Assembly: GCF_049306965.1 (NCBI RefSeq)
Contig: NC_133197.1
Coordinates: 579,501-643,500 of the forward strand
DNA length: 64,000 bases
Direction: 5' to 3'
DNA from: Danio rerio
Lineage: Eukaryota > Chordata > Actinopteri > Cypriniformes > Danionidae
The notes under the pieces are model-generated. The model was not told the DNA's origin. It did no database searches and was given only the letters and a program-made list of their open reading frames with translations. Below are positions 1 to 11,100 of this stretch, in pieces (within the stretch, counting starts at the first letter, position 1; every line of letters starts with the position of its first letter). Made by a program: the position numbers and the translations under genes.

Positions 1-105
1 ATATTACAAATAAAATGAGATCACATATTAACCGTTATTACATATACTCTGATATTACATATAAAACGATATATATATATATATATATAAACGTGTCTGC
101 CACAG

Positions 106-359
106 GTCAGCCGTCAAAGCTGCTGTACGTGATGCACAACTCAGAGGCGCCACTGAGCTGCATGGCTCTGTTCGAGGGCGGACCGGGACTCAGCGCCGAC
201 GCAAACTTCGACGTCCTCATGATCAAACTCAAGAGTCACTTTCAGAATGCAAAAGGACACAAAGTGGAGAGTCGCGGCACTCGCTATCGCTACTGCGACT
301 TTCTGGTGAAGATCGGCACTGTTGCCATGAGCTCCAGCGCACGAGGGATTTCAGTCGAG
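106..359 (+). CDS. med20: med20 penultimate coding exon
   Basis: Bounded by CACAG|GTCAGCC and GTCGAG|GTACTA. Encodes from GQPSKLLYV to ARGISVE. A (TA)n run (about 69-89) sits just before the acceptor and replaces a normal pyrimidine tract. Confidence 0.93.
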
Positions 360-1803
360 GTACTAAAATGTGTTCAGTAGCTTAAATACACGTTATGAGT
401 GTTGTATCAGTTTCATACTAACATTTATTATGAATTTACAAGAATTGTACGCAAAAATTACTCATCAAAACTGCAGCAGGTTTATTACTATAGCTATATT
501 AGAGTCCACACTAGTGAGTGATAACTGTTTGTCTCCACATGAGTGAACGATAACTATATTAGCGTCCACGCTAGTTAACGATAACTACAATGATAACTAT
601 ATTAGTGTCCACACTGGGGAACAATAACTACATTAGTGTCCATACTACCAAACAATAACTATAGCGTTATCTATATTAGCATTTATTCTAGCGAAACATA
701 ACTGTAACAATAAATATATTAATGTCCGCACTAGTGAGAAATAACTAAAATGATAACTATATTAGTGTCCAGACTGCCATACAATAACTATAGCGTTAAC
801 TAATATTAGCATATACTTTAGCAAACCGTAGCCTTAACAGTAAGGTGAACGCTAATTTATTAATGCTATAGTTATCGTTCACTTGTGTTGACATTAATAT
901 AGTTATTGTTCGGTAGTCTGGACTCTAATGTAGCTATTACGGTTATTTTTCATTTGCGTGTCACACTGATATTAGCTATAATTTACTAGTGTGCACATTA
1001 ATATAATTATCGTTCAATAGTATGATTATAGTAACAAGTAGCAAATATAGCAATTATACTAATCATTTGCCAGTATGGAAACTAAAATAGTTATCGTTCA
1101 ATAGTTTGAACAAAATAGTTAACGTTTAAATAATTGTTTGCTAGTAAAATGTTAATATATTTATTATGGTCTGCTGGTGTCGACTATTTAGCTTTTAGTA
1201 TAGTTGTTGTTATCACTCACTAATGTGGACAGTAATATAATTATTGCTAGCTAGTCTGAATGCTAATATAATTTTCATTATACTTATCGCATGCTAGTAT
1301 GGACACATGTATAGTTACCGTTATAGTTATCGTTCACTAATTTAGTAAGTCTTAAATCGCTATTGGGAATGTACTGCTAACACAATACCGTTAGTGGTAA
1401 TGAGGACCGCTAACGTAGTTGACAAGATTGTGTGAAAGCTAATAGTTACTGTACATTGTATATGTAATTGATAATAATAAATAATATATCGTAATAAAAT
1501 ATGATGTGTTTGAATAAGTCCCACTGTCTTAACTTAAAATGGAGAAATGTATGCTAATTGCGCTGTGTGTGTGTGCAGGTGGAGTACTGCGCGTGTGTGA
1601 TTCCCGGCGACTGCTGGAACCTCATGAAGGAATTTATGCAAAGTTTTCTGGGCTCTAACACGCCCGAGCTGCCGACGGTGTTTACGAATAAAGCGGAGGG
1701 TCTGTACGTGCCGGTGGACTGCATGGACACCATGAGCCAATACCTGGAGCTCTTCAGTAAAGTGCGCAAACAGCAGGTCCTGCCAGGCAGCGGCGTACGC
1801 TAA
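106..1803 (+). CDS. med20: Mediator complex subunit 20, C-terminal two coding exons (partial)
   Basis: MED20 is a head-module subunit of the Mediator complex, which links transcription factors to RNA polymerase II in the nucleus. Two exons are seen: 106-359 (acceptor AG at 104-105, donor GT at 360) and 1579-1803 (acceptor after TG-rich tract, stop TAA 1801-1803). Joined, they read in frame through the family signatures [27 protein letters not shown] and [11 protein letters not shown], ending [15 protein letters not shown], closely matching the vertebrate MED20 C-terminus as I remember it. The first codon is split (G|GT), so an upstream exon lies outside the window; roughly the first quarter to third of the protein (human is 212 aa) is missing here. 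The 1.2-kb intron between them is filled by a foldback repeat. Identification is confident; the start is not visible. Confidence 0.95.
485..1345. repeat. Foldback element of ~60-bp diverged subrepeats in a med20 intron
   Basis: The left part carries repeated 'ataactatattagtgtcca' type units. From about 855 the same words occur in the opposite orientation ('atagttatcgttcact', 'attaatatagttat'). The whole is a long imperfect palindrome made of short repeats, as in foldback or MITE-like DNA transposons. No TIR end or target duplication could be fixed by eye. Confidence 0.6.
1579..1803 (+). CDS. med20: med20 terminal coding exon
   Basis: Acceptor GTGTGCAG|GTGGAG. Encodes [14 protein letters not shown] through LPGSGVR and stop TAA at 1801-1803. 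74 residues, in phase 0 with the preceding exon. Confidence 0.95.
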   Translation: MEYCACVIPGDCWNLMKEFMQSFLGSNTPELPTVFTNKAEGLYVPVDCMDTMSQYLELFSKVRKQQVLPGSGVR

Positions 1804-2000
1804 AACTGAACAAACACTAGCGCACTGTGTGTCCTTATATAGAGAGAACTTTATATAAGCTATGTGATGAGAACATTTCTCATTTATTTCGATTGCAAGT
1901 TCTGCGAAATACATCTGTTCATGTGTTGTTTTTTATATAGCCAATTACTTCCTGTGTTTGACCTTGTTTTTTGTAAAATAAACTAATTAATTTTGAATTT
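1804..2000 (+). other. med20: med20 3' UTR
   Basis: Short AT-rich 3' untranslated region following the TAA stop. It ends shortly after the canonical poly(A) signal at 1977-1982. Confidence 0.7.
1977..1982 (+). terminator. med20: med20 poly(A) signal AATAAA
   Basis: AATAAA lies 174 bases after the stop codon, with a T-rich stretch following at 1990-2010. Confidence 0.7.
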
Positions 2001-2240
2001 TACTCCTTTATTTATTCAAAATCGACCAGTTTTTGAACATTTGTGTTTTCAGGTCCGCAAAACAGTGTTGTGTTGTATTGTAAACTAATTGGCAAGAAAA
2101 AAAAAAACATACATCAACGCATGGAAAATAGTGCTGCGCAAAATTTCAACACAATTAAAAATAGCATCCAAAATAGTTTGTTTCGAAGTAATGCAAGTGT
2201 GTGTAGTGTGTATTTATTGTGTGTACATAAATACAATCTT

Positions 2241-2369
2241 GCATGTATATATATATACACACACACACACACATATACCATACCTACATATATAAACACA
2301 TATACACACATACACATGTATATACAAACATACATACACACATATACACATACACATGTATATACAAAC

Positions 2370-2408
<39 letters not shown>

Positions 2409-2410
2409 GT
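2241..2410. repeat. Compound (TA)n/(CA)n/TACATA microsatellite
   Basis: Alternating purine-pyrimidine tract of TA, CA and TACACA words in the med20-usp49 gap. The many small frames that cross it are repeat translation, not genes. Confidence 0.9.
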
Positions 2411-3479
2411 ATTATGTTGAAACACTTATTTTGGATGTGATTACTCTTTGCACAAAGCACTAATAAAAAAAGTTTTTCTACTTTAAAAAATACCCAAAAC
2501 GAGCACTGCTAATTATAACACTTTTCTTTCTTCATTTGTAATATCTATCTTGTAAACGGGTCAGATCATGCACATTTTGGCCTGTTTTACATGCTATTGT
2601 CCAGCAGATGGAGATATTTTTATTGTTTGTGTTTGAAACTAATGGTTTTGTGCATGTCCACTTCTTTCACGGCTAATAAATTATGGATGCTTCTCAAAAG
2701 TTAATCCCAAGATGACAAAATAGCTTACTGGTTCCTTTGCTTAAAGTAAACCAGGGTCTTTACGCTTCGGTGTTTGTAAAGGAGCATCACATTTGCATTT
2801 AACAAACGCAGAACAGATGAAGGAGCAGATGATTGGCTAGAAAAGACACTGTTTTGAATATGCATGAGCAGAACCCACGGTGGACGAGTTCCAGCTCGCT
2901 TTCTGTCTGTCCTATAGAAATCACGAGCCTAAAATTAGAACACACACACACTACACCATTATACAGCACAAACAAGTGGAAAAGTATTCAATCCAATTTA
3001 AAGATGACCAGCTGACCAATCATGTAATATTCAGACTGTTAGTATACTTTTGAGACGCTAAACTGCGCAATAATGAATACACAAATGCACAATATGTGCT
3101 AATGCAGTGAATATTCCCTCTCCAACACACATTTCGCTCATTATTATTTATTATTGACACTCAATCTAGAGCTCGATTTGATTTGACCGCAGTTGCAGTG
3201 CATGCTGGGTAACACCCGGTGCTTTAGTATGCAGGCTACTTTACTATTATAAACGGGAAAGTCCATACTTGAGCAGTTTACACTCTTTTGATCGCTTTTT
3301 ATTGTAGTTTTTCCATCCGTGGGGAAGTATTAATTGCTTATACACTCGTTTATATAAGTACACTTATATTTTTTAGTAAAACAATCAGAAAAGGCTGTGT
3401 TATAATGAAAAGCACAAGGTTAATCTGTCCATCTGACCCCGCCTCTGGAGCTTTAAAACCTGACGGACATCCGCACAGC
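2411..3479. other. med20-usp49 intergenic sequence
   Basis: AT-rich unique-looking sequence. No coding frame, RNA gene or complete transposon was recognised here. The last ~100 bases grade into the CpG-richer usp49 promoter. Confidence 0.5.
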
Positions 3480-3963
3480 CGATGAAAAGCCGGCTTATCT
3501 CCGTCACTGCGACCAATCAAAACCGGTTCTGCTGGTGATTGACGGCTCCTCGGCCAATCAGAGCGCAGTGATGCCGCGGTGGGCGAGTTCGGTTGCGTTG
3601 AAAATGGTGACAGCTCGCGCGTGCGGATGATGGCGGTAAATAACAGCCGAAAGCGAGCGTAAAAAAAGCACGCAAATATAAATCGCGATTAAACTAGGCA
3701 AGCGCGTTATACCGGCTGTTACGCGGAGGACTCGCACGGCGGAGCCGTTAAAAAGCCGGTCGGTGGGTTCCGGTGTGAGTTTATTATGTGTCTGCGGCTC
3801 TTGCTGGTTTTTGTTCTGCGGGTTTAAAGTAACAGATCTCTCGCGCCGGTATAAACACACACACAGACACATTAACACACCGATCGAGCGCCGGTACCGG
3901 AACCTCCCGGATCCGCAGCTGCCGCGGGTTCCGCGTGTCTCCCGGCGGAGCGTCTTTTGTTCT
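3480..3963 (+). promoter_or_regulatory. usp49: Probable usp49 CpG-rich promoter and first non-coding exon
   Basis: CpG-dense segment between AT-rich flanks. It contains two CCAAT boxes in the forward direction (about 3509 and 3553), a YY1-like ATGGCGG near 3630 and a strong 5' splice site TCT|GTGAGT at 3964. No TATA box was seen. Placement upstream of the coding exons on the same strand makes it the likely usp49 start region; the exact TSS is inferred, and antisense initiation is also possible. Confidence 0.55.
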
Positions 3964-4194
3964 GTGAGTAGCGCTAGCGGTTAGCACACACACACACACA
4001 CACACACACTCAAACAACAGACAGACACACACTCGTAACTCAGGAACACACACTCATATAAGTGTACACACACTGCATTGTGACACAAACACTCAAGACT
4101 CTGCATATACACACACAAAGAACTCTTGCTTGACTACAAGAACACACTACAATACACACATCATGTATATGTTCAGTATATAACATTTAATTCA

Positions 4195-4965
4195 CACGTA
4201 GGGTGCATTTACACTAGTGCGTTTCAGAATCCCGTCCACACTGGCATGTTCAGATGATACTGGTAAAACACATCATGTTAGCATTCACACACAATAGGCA
4301 AGTGTGTATCTTGTTGTTGTCTAATGGTTACATATATTAGTCATGACCAGAGCTTGACGAATCAGGGATTCAATAGTCCAGAAGAATCAATCAGAGCACA
4401 ATTGTGGATAGCCACGCCTCCAATTCAAGTCTACGAATTGATGCGTCTAAAACACTTTAACACGAAGACGCTGGAGTGACCTGAAGTCTGTATCTAGTCG
4501 ACTACAAGACATGCATACAACGACATTTTTTAATGTCTACTGGCTGCGTATTTTAGTCATGATTGGAGCTTGACGAATTGAAGACGCTACATTCCTGAAG
4601 AACCAATCAGAGTGGTTAGCCACGCCCCTAATTTAAAAGTGCGATTTTATGAGTCTACACTAAAACGCAAACGCTTTTTCAGACTAAACGAAGTCTCAAG
4701 TGTTTTCACAATGAAGATGGCGGAGTTGCGTGAACGCAAGTGGCGTTTTTGTTGTCTGCTTGTTTATTAGTTAAATGACTGGAGGGAAAGATGCGCAGTA
4801 GTCTAGAAGAACCAATCAGAGCATGGTTATGGATAGCCACGCCTCCAGTTTAAAAATCTACGATCTACACTAAAACGTAACCACTTTTTCAGACTAAATG
4901 TTTTCAGTATTCAGTAAACGAAGATGTCGCAGTAGTGTGGACGCCAGGCGTGACTGTTATATAGC
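4195..4965. repeat. MITE-like repeat in usp49 intron 1
   Basis: Begins near 'gggtgcatttacactagtgc' and ends near 'agtagtgtggacgcc', whose complements resemble each other. Inside, a block with 'accaatcagag' and 'tagccacgcc' occurs three times (about 4383, 4599, 4809). It is likely a non-autonomous DNA transposon with internal duplications; boundaries are approximate. Confidence 0.5.
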
Positions 4966-5499
4966 AAATTTTTTTAAACGAAAGCACACTAATGTAATCG
5001 TAGGCTCAGAATCAGCTCATTATACTCTATAATGAAAAACGTGATCACGATACTAGTATACGCAGTTTCCTTATCGCAGAAAGGTCCAGTAAGTTACATG
5101 CCAATCATTAGGTCGTTTATTCAGTTTTGACCAATTAGATGGAGACTTAATATCTTTATCCCCGCCTCCCCTGGAGGTGCTGATCTGTTATTGGCTTAAG
5201 CACCCAAAAGGCGAATGTAGAGCTGAAAAATAATAGCTAATCAGAGTCAGAATTTCCGTTTACGGGTTTTCATAGGGTTTATGAAATGCCTAAATATTTG
5301 CACAGACGTCATTGTTTGATATTATTTTTAATTTGACGTTGAGATCAGAAAAATGTTTAGCTTATAAAAAGTTTAAATAAAAATAGTTTCTCTAGGGAAA
5401 TGGTAAATATCGTTTTTACTATGTCGTTTATTTTCCCAGTGTCATGCAGAAGATCGGACCATTAAAAGCCTGTGTGAATAATGTGTTTTTCGTTTGCAG

Positions 5500-5583
5500 T
5501 GTTTGATCCGCACGATGACGACCTATATTCTGAATAGCAGCAGGACGCGTCCGCTCTGATGCTACAACGCACCATTTCTCACA
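5500..5583 (+). other. usp49: Probable usp49 non-coding exon 2 with a short uORF
   Basis: An 84-base segment bounded by a good acceptor (TTTTTCGTTTGCAG) and donor (CA|GTAAGTTC). It contains an upstream ORF, ATG 5515 to TGA 5557-5559 (14 codons, MTTYILNSSRTRPL). Exon status is inferred from splice-site quality and position. Confidence 0.5.
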
Positions 5584-5865
5584 GTAAGTTCTTCAACCAA
5601 TAATATCCAGCCGCAGACCTGCATGTTTCAGGCCACACTGGATTCAGACCACTAGATCAAAGGTCTTCAAGTAGGAGCGACTGACACCGCGAGTATGTTA
5701 ATGAGTGTTACAGCTACGGCTAATGAGAATGTACACGTGTCATTTCTGTGATGCACTACAGCAATGAATACTGTTTATTCATTCATTATTCATAACGGTA
5801 AGGGGTAGGTGTAGGGTTGAGGTGGGTGCAGGTCCGGCGCGTCCATAGAGGTGACCTAGGCAGTC

Positions 5866-6350
5866 GCCTAGGGCAGCAGAATAGAGAGGGCAGCGTCCGC
5901 AACACTACCCTCACCACCCGTGCCCTCAGTTATATCCGCGTCTGGGGCAGCAGAATAGAGAGGCTGGCGTCCGCGAGACTACCCTCACCACCCGTGCCCT
6001 CAGTTATATCCGCGTCTGGGGTGGCAGAATAGAGAGGCCGGCGTGCGCGACACTACCCTCACCACCCGTGCCCTCAGTTATATCCGCGTCTAGGGGGGCA
6101 GAATAGAGAGGCCGGCGTCCGCGACACTACCCTCACCACCCGTGCCCTCAGTTATATCCGCGTCTGGGGTGGCAGAATAGAGAGGCCGGCGTGCGCGACA
6201 CTACCCTCACCACCCGTGCCCTCAGTTATATCCGCGTCTAGGGGGGCAGAATAGAGAGGCCGGCGTCTGCGACACTACCCTCACCACCAATGCCCTCAGT
6301 TATATCCGCGTGTAGGGCGGCAGAATAGAGAGGGCAGCATCCGCGGAGTG
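5866..6350. repeat. 74-bp tandem repeat array with 148-bp higher-order unit
   Basis: The word 'cagaatagagag' recurs with the same phase at about 5882, 5956, 6030, 6104, 6178, 6252 and 6326, an exact 74-base period. Units 3-4 and 5-6 are almost identical as 148-base pairs (one reads GTGCGCG, the next GTCCGCG). It is GC-richer than the flanking intron. Confidence 0.9.
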
Positions 6351-6359
6351 ACCGTCCTT

Positions 6360-7269
6360 TTCCTAGAGTGGCAGTTCAGCTTGCTCTGGCCCTGGGTGGG
6401 TGTAGACGTTAATAAAACACAAGAGGTCCTGTTCACACCAAGGATAACGATAAAGATGTTGTAAAAATTGTAGCGGTGTAGAAGGATGTTAATAATAGTA
6501 AAAAAGACTAAATATACCTAGGTGGCCCGACCAAGTAAAGTATTTATGTGTTGGAAGCATTGTGTAGACGTTATGTGGACGATATTTGGGATAGCTCATT
6601 AATTGACGTGTCATAGCTCATCACCATGAAATGTACCAGATTTTAAACTCTGTTTTAGGTTCAAAATGCGCCACTTTAGCCGGAGGCTCCCAACGAAACT
6701 GAAAGATTTCTGGCTACGTTGACGCTGTGAACTTGTCCTAAGGCATTGGTTTATGATTGGTTGTAGACGCAAACACAATAGGTCGAACAAGCATGAGTTA
6801 AATATCATAATCTACAGTCAAAAATGTTTTATTATATTGATCAAAATGAAAACACAATCTCAGCATCCAAAACAGGCCGCTCCGCTTTCGGCAGAGCTTG
6901 TCGCTAGCTCCTAATGAAAATTGCTACGTTGACGCTCCCACCGGTGTTAACGCACAATAGGGTGTCGCTTTAGGATTGGGGTGGGTGCAGACAGAACAAA
7001 CGCAAACTAAATATCTCAAATCTCCGTCAATGTTGTGATTCATTATATTTATAAAAATGAACAAAGAAATCTAATACTATATTTGTCTTATTCAGTGTAT
7101 CGTTATTAAATACTGTACGTCATGTAGATGTTAGTTAATTAAACAATACAAAACCGTGACTGATCTTTCATTACGCATATATTGCTCTGGATCTCATGGC
7201 CTGAAAATAAACATGTGACGCATTTCCCTTCTATTCGTTACTTTATCTAAACATGACTTTGTTCCTTAG
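6360..7269. other. usp49 intron sequence before the first coding exon
   Basis: Holds two diverged copies of a word around 'gctacgttgacgct' (about 6713 and 6931), probably old MITE debris. No coding sequence recognised. Confidence 0.4.
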
Positions 7270-7270
7270 G

Positions 7271-7345
7271 ATGAGCGAGGCCATGGCGTGTGGTTCCTGA
7301 CTGCGACTGCACATGCGTGTTGGGAGGACCCATGGATCGCTGTAA
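7271..7345 (+). promoter_or_regulatory. usp49: usp49 leader uORFs, one overlapping the main start
   Basis: The first coding exon begins at 7270 after TTCCTTAG. Before the main ATG (7332) there is a uORF 7271-7300 (ATG..TGA, 9 residues) and a second uATG at 7313 whose frame ends at TAA 7343-7345, inside the usp49 coding sequence. Overlapping uORFs usually lower translation of the main frame; that effect is inferred. Confidence 0.6.
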
Positions 7346-8174
7346 GCACGTGGTGCGGTTCCGCCTGGGCCACGGCCACTCCATCCTCAACCCGCAGATG
7401 TGGCGCTGCGTGGACTGCGATACCACCGAGTCCGTGTGGGCCTGCCTGAAGTGCACGCACGTAGCCTGCGGACGCTACATGGAGGAGCACTCACGGAGCC
7501 ACTACCAGCAGACTCAGCATCCGCTAGCCATGGATGTACGCGAGCTGGATGTCTTCTGCTTTGCGTGCGGAGATTACGTGTTGAACGATAACGTGGAGGG
7601 CGATCTCAAGCTCCTGCGGGGGGCGCTGTCCACCGTCCGCAGCCCTGGCCAGCGTTCCCTGCGTTCGTCAGTGACGGATGGCGGATTGAGAGTGTGTGAG
7701 ATTACGCGAGACGGCGCGATGCAGACGGCGTTATGGCACCGGCGGAAAACTCTTCTCAAAAGCGCACTTCGCTACTGGATTAGCCGGCAACAGGAAGAGC
7801 ACAGGAAGCGCGAGGAAAAACAAGAACAGGAGCGAGAGGAAAAACGACGCCAGCGTAAAGAAGTCAAAAAAAGACTGCTAGGAGAATTAGCCAATGTGCC
7901 GCCTAGAAAAAGTGCGCGATTGCTAACCCAGGCTCCGCGTCCAACAATCGCGCTAATACCACGGAAGTTCCGCGACCCTCCAGAGCGACTTCCTGCAGCG
8001 CCCAAACAGTTATTGACGCTATCTGCAAAGACTCTTTCGCGGAAACCGCTCCGCCGTACTGCACGCCTGCACCGCTATCATGCTTCACAATCTGCGCGAC
8101 GCAGGAAACTAGCGCCCGGAGTTACAGGACTGCGCAATCTCGGGAATACATGCTACATGAACTCCATCCTACAG
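7332..8174 (+). CDS. usp49: usp49 coding exon 1 (UBP zinc finger to Cys box)
   Basis: ATG 7332 to ATCCTACAG|GTTAGC. Encodes 281 residues: the zinc finger, a basic and glutamate-rich coiled coil, and the catalytic Cys box ending NSILQ. Confidence 0.95.
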
Positions 8175-11100
8175 GTTAGCCTTCTGCCAGTATCAATTTT
8201 CTTGTAATTTCATTGATGCTAATGCTTTTATCGTGATATACGGTATTTTCACGATATTGACGTATTTTGTATGTACGTTCAGAGTATTTAAAACAAATTA
8301 AATTACACTACTTTAAAATCTCATTAGTAAACTTTAGCCAATACACTAAAACCAACAGTAAGAAATAGCCATATTATAGTTGTTAAATTTAATTTTTTTT
8401 TATTAGAACTGAATTTTAATAACTCAATTTGATAAAATGATTACGACTTCAGATTTTCATGCATTATTAGGCGAATTAAATTGACTTTAAAATTAATTGA
8501 TGTTTACAAATGGAGCCGTACTGTACAGTTAACGAACGAAAGGCCTATAAATAAACAATTTTCAATGTCGTAGACCAAATTAACACATGACAATATTTGA
8601 AAATACTTAAGTCTTAAGCCTTTGCTGCTGTCATGAACAACCATTGCAGATACAACAATCTAAATATTCAGCAACACTGTAGTTTAGGTCACAATTCATG
8701 CTAATAACGGTCAGTGTTGGGGAGGTCACTTTGCAAATTTAATAGATTACAGATGACAAATTCCCCTATTTAAAATGTAATCAGTGTATCTTTTCAATAA
8801 TTTTATAAAAGTAAAGTAACTGATTACATCTGATTACTGTGATTACTTAAGTTTCTAATGGATATTTTCAGCTAAATTTACTAAATTTAAATCAACTAAA
8901 TTCTACCAAGCAGGTGTGACCATACAGTAACTCTTCTTACTGTTAGCATTTCTAAATCTTTCATCTGAATTAAGATTATATTAATTTAATTTTAAAGTAG
9001 AGCCACCACAAAACCAGACCCTATAACAAAAACATGTTTACTGTTGTTACAAACTAAATGTTAGTGAGTTGTGCAGAGGGGATTTATCTGGCATTTACAA
9101 TAAAAAAAAGTAAAATCGAAGGTAATTTTGCAATTTTCATTTTTAAACCGAAGCAACTTAAATCCAAATCAATCATATCTTACTGATCAATAAAACTGCC
9201 AATGACACGAGGCATAATAGTTCAGTTCCGTTATTTATAATAAAATTATTTATAAATTTCCGTTATTTTTAATATGCTGTATTAAACAAACTAATTATGG
9301 TAAACAACAGCAAACACAAATCCAATAAAACCAGGCGTTACACATTTAAAATACTATAGTAATGTATAGTAAAGGGAAATATTTAGGAATGAGCAATATA
9401 TTGTGTACATTTCCAACTCTTCATTATGAATTACACTACATAATGTAGTATCATTAGTAACTCATGAACTAATAGTAATTACCATAGTATTCTTTAGCCT
9501 TTACTACAGTAAACTAAATATATAGTTTATTAACGATGTCAGTTGATGGAGAAAGTAAAAAGCACAGCAGTGTTTGGATGCGCTGTGTTTGAGGTCATTA
9601 CAGTGGATTCACATGGGACTTCAGCGTCAACGCTTGGCAGAGGGCGTGTCTTAAGTTGGGGTTGACGCCATCGTCATGGCAGCATCTGCCAATAAAATTA
9701 GTCCGCAATCGGCAACCGTCTGAGCTGGTGTATTTGCATAGAGCGATCTGATTGGCTGACGCTTCCATCGGTGGCTGAAAAGTTAAGAAAGTCCCAACTT
9801 CTGCAGCGAACAACGGCTCTGAAGCGGCGCCGACGAATCCACAATGCAGTTCGGCAGTGCCTGAGGTCACCCATTCAAAGTGAATGCGAAGCGTTGACGC
9901 CCCGTGTGAATGGGGCTGTTATTACTGTAATGTGTATATTCCAAACAAAGTGTGAAGCCGATTGGTTAGTTCTACTCTCATGAATCGCGGTGCGCTCGCG
10001 GCATTCGGAAAAGTTCAGATGTTTTTAACTAAGTTGCGTGCCTCCATTGACAAACGTACACCCTCAGCTTATTACTCTTGCCGCTCGTTCAGCATCCACA
10101 TTCTAAGTTAACTATAGCGCGTCATAGCCAAACTACATACTGAATCTTTATTTATTTTTATTAATTTTTCAAATCGAGTGTCAATGGTGTTCGGTCAGTA
10201 AATATTGATACCAATTTTAAACGGCCAGCCCTAGCGCAAGTTACATTCTTGTGCAACAGAATCATGATGTTTTACAGCCTTTACGAGTTATCAACGGAGC
10301 ATGGTTAATAGTGAAATTAGTTCATCACTGCATCCCTAATCCCTACCAATGACATCAATATTATGCATGTTGATATCTTGGATTATTCAATATGGCCGTA
10401 TACAGTGAAAATCAAGTTATTCGCCCTCCTCTGAAATTAATTATGTTTTTGCCCGAACACATTTGTTAAAAACATAATAGCTTTAATAACTAATCTCGAA
10501 AAACTAGCTTATTTTGTCTTCGCCATGATGACAGTACATAATATTTTTTAAGATACTAGTATTCATCTTAGTGCAATGAAAGGCTTAACTAGGTTAACTA
10601 GATGTTGGATAACAGTGGTTTGTTCTGTAATGCTCAATACACATGGGGCTTCAGCGTTAAAGCTGTGGTCACACTAGAGTTTGTACGTGCGAAATTCTGT
10701 CGTACAGCGCTGCGAAAAGGGGCGGGATTAAATGAGATGATTAGACATTAATATAAAAGCGAGCGATTGCTCCATGGTTTAAATTTCTGTCCAGAGAGGT
10801 CATGTTAATCCTCGATTGGTCTCACGCAGTCAAGTGATGCGAAACGTAACACTTGACCCTGTGTTTCCGGTCTGATGCATTCGCGTGGGTATGAATGGAA
10901 GTCTACGGGAGGAAAAGCCCAGTGTGACCGCAGCTTAATGCTTCACAGAGGGCGTGTCTGAAGTTGGGGTTGACTCGATCGACATCGCAGCGTCAGCCAA
11001 TGAAATAAGTCCGCAATCGGCTACATTCTGAGCTGGAGTATTTGCATAAAGGGATTTGATTGGCTGATTGGTGCTTAAAGTTGAGAAATTCCCAACTTCT

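Noticed and set aside
2043-2440. Overlapping frames on both strands around the CA/TA tract
   Set aside because: Translation of a microsatellite.
7290-7331. In-frame upstream extension of usp49 (14 codons before MDRCKHV)
   Set aside because: It begins at a GTG, has no similarity to USP49/USP44 N-termini, and the family starts at MDRCKHV.
9598-9983. Short frames over 9598-9983
   Set aside because: They fall within the 318-bp MITE and its edges; no coding signature.
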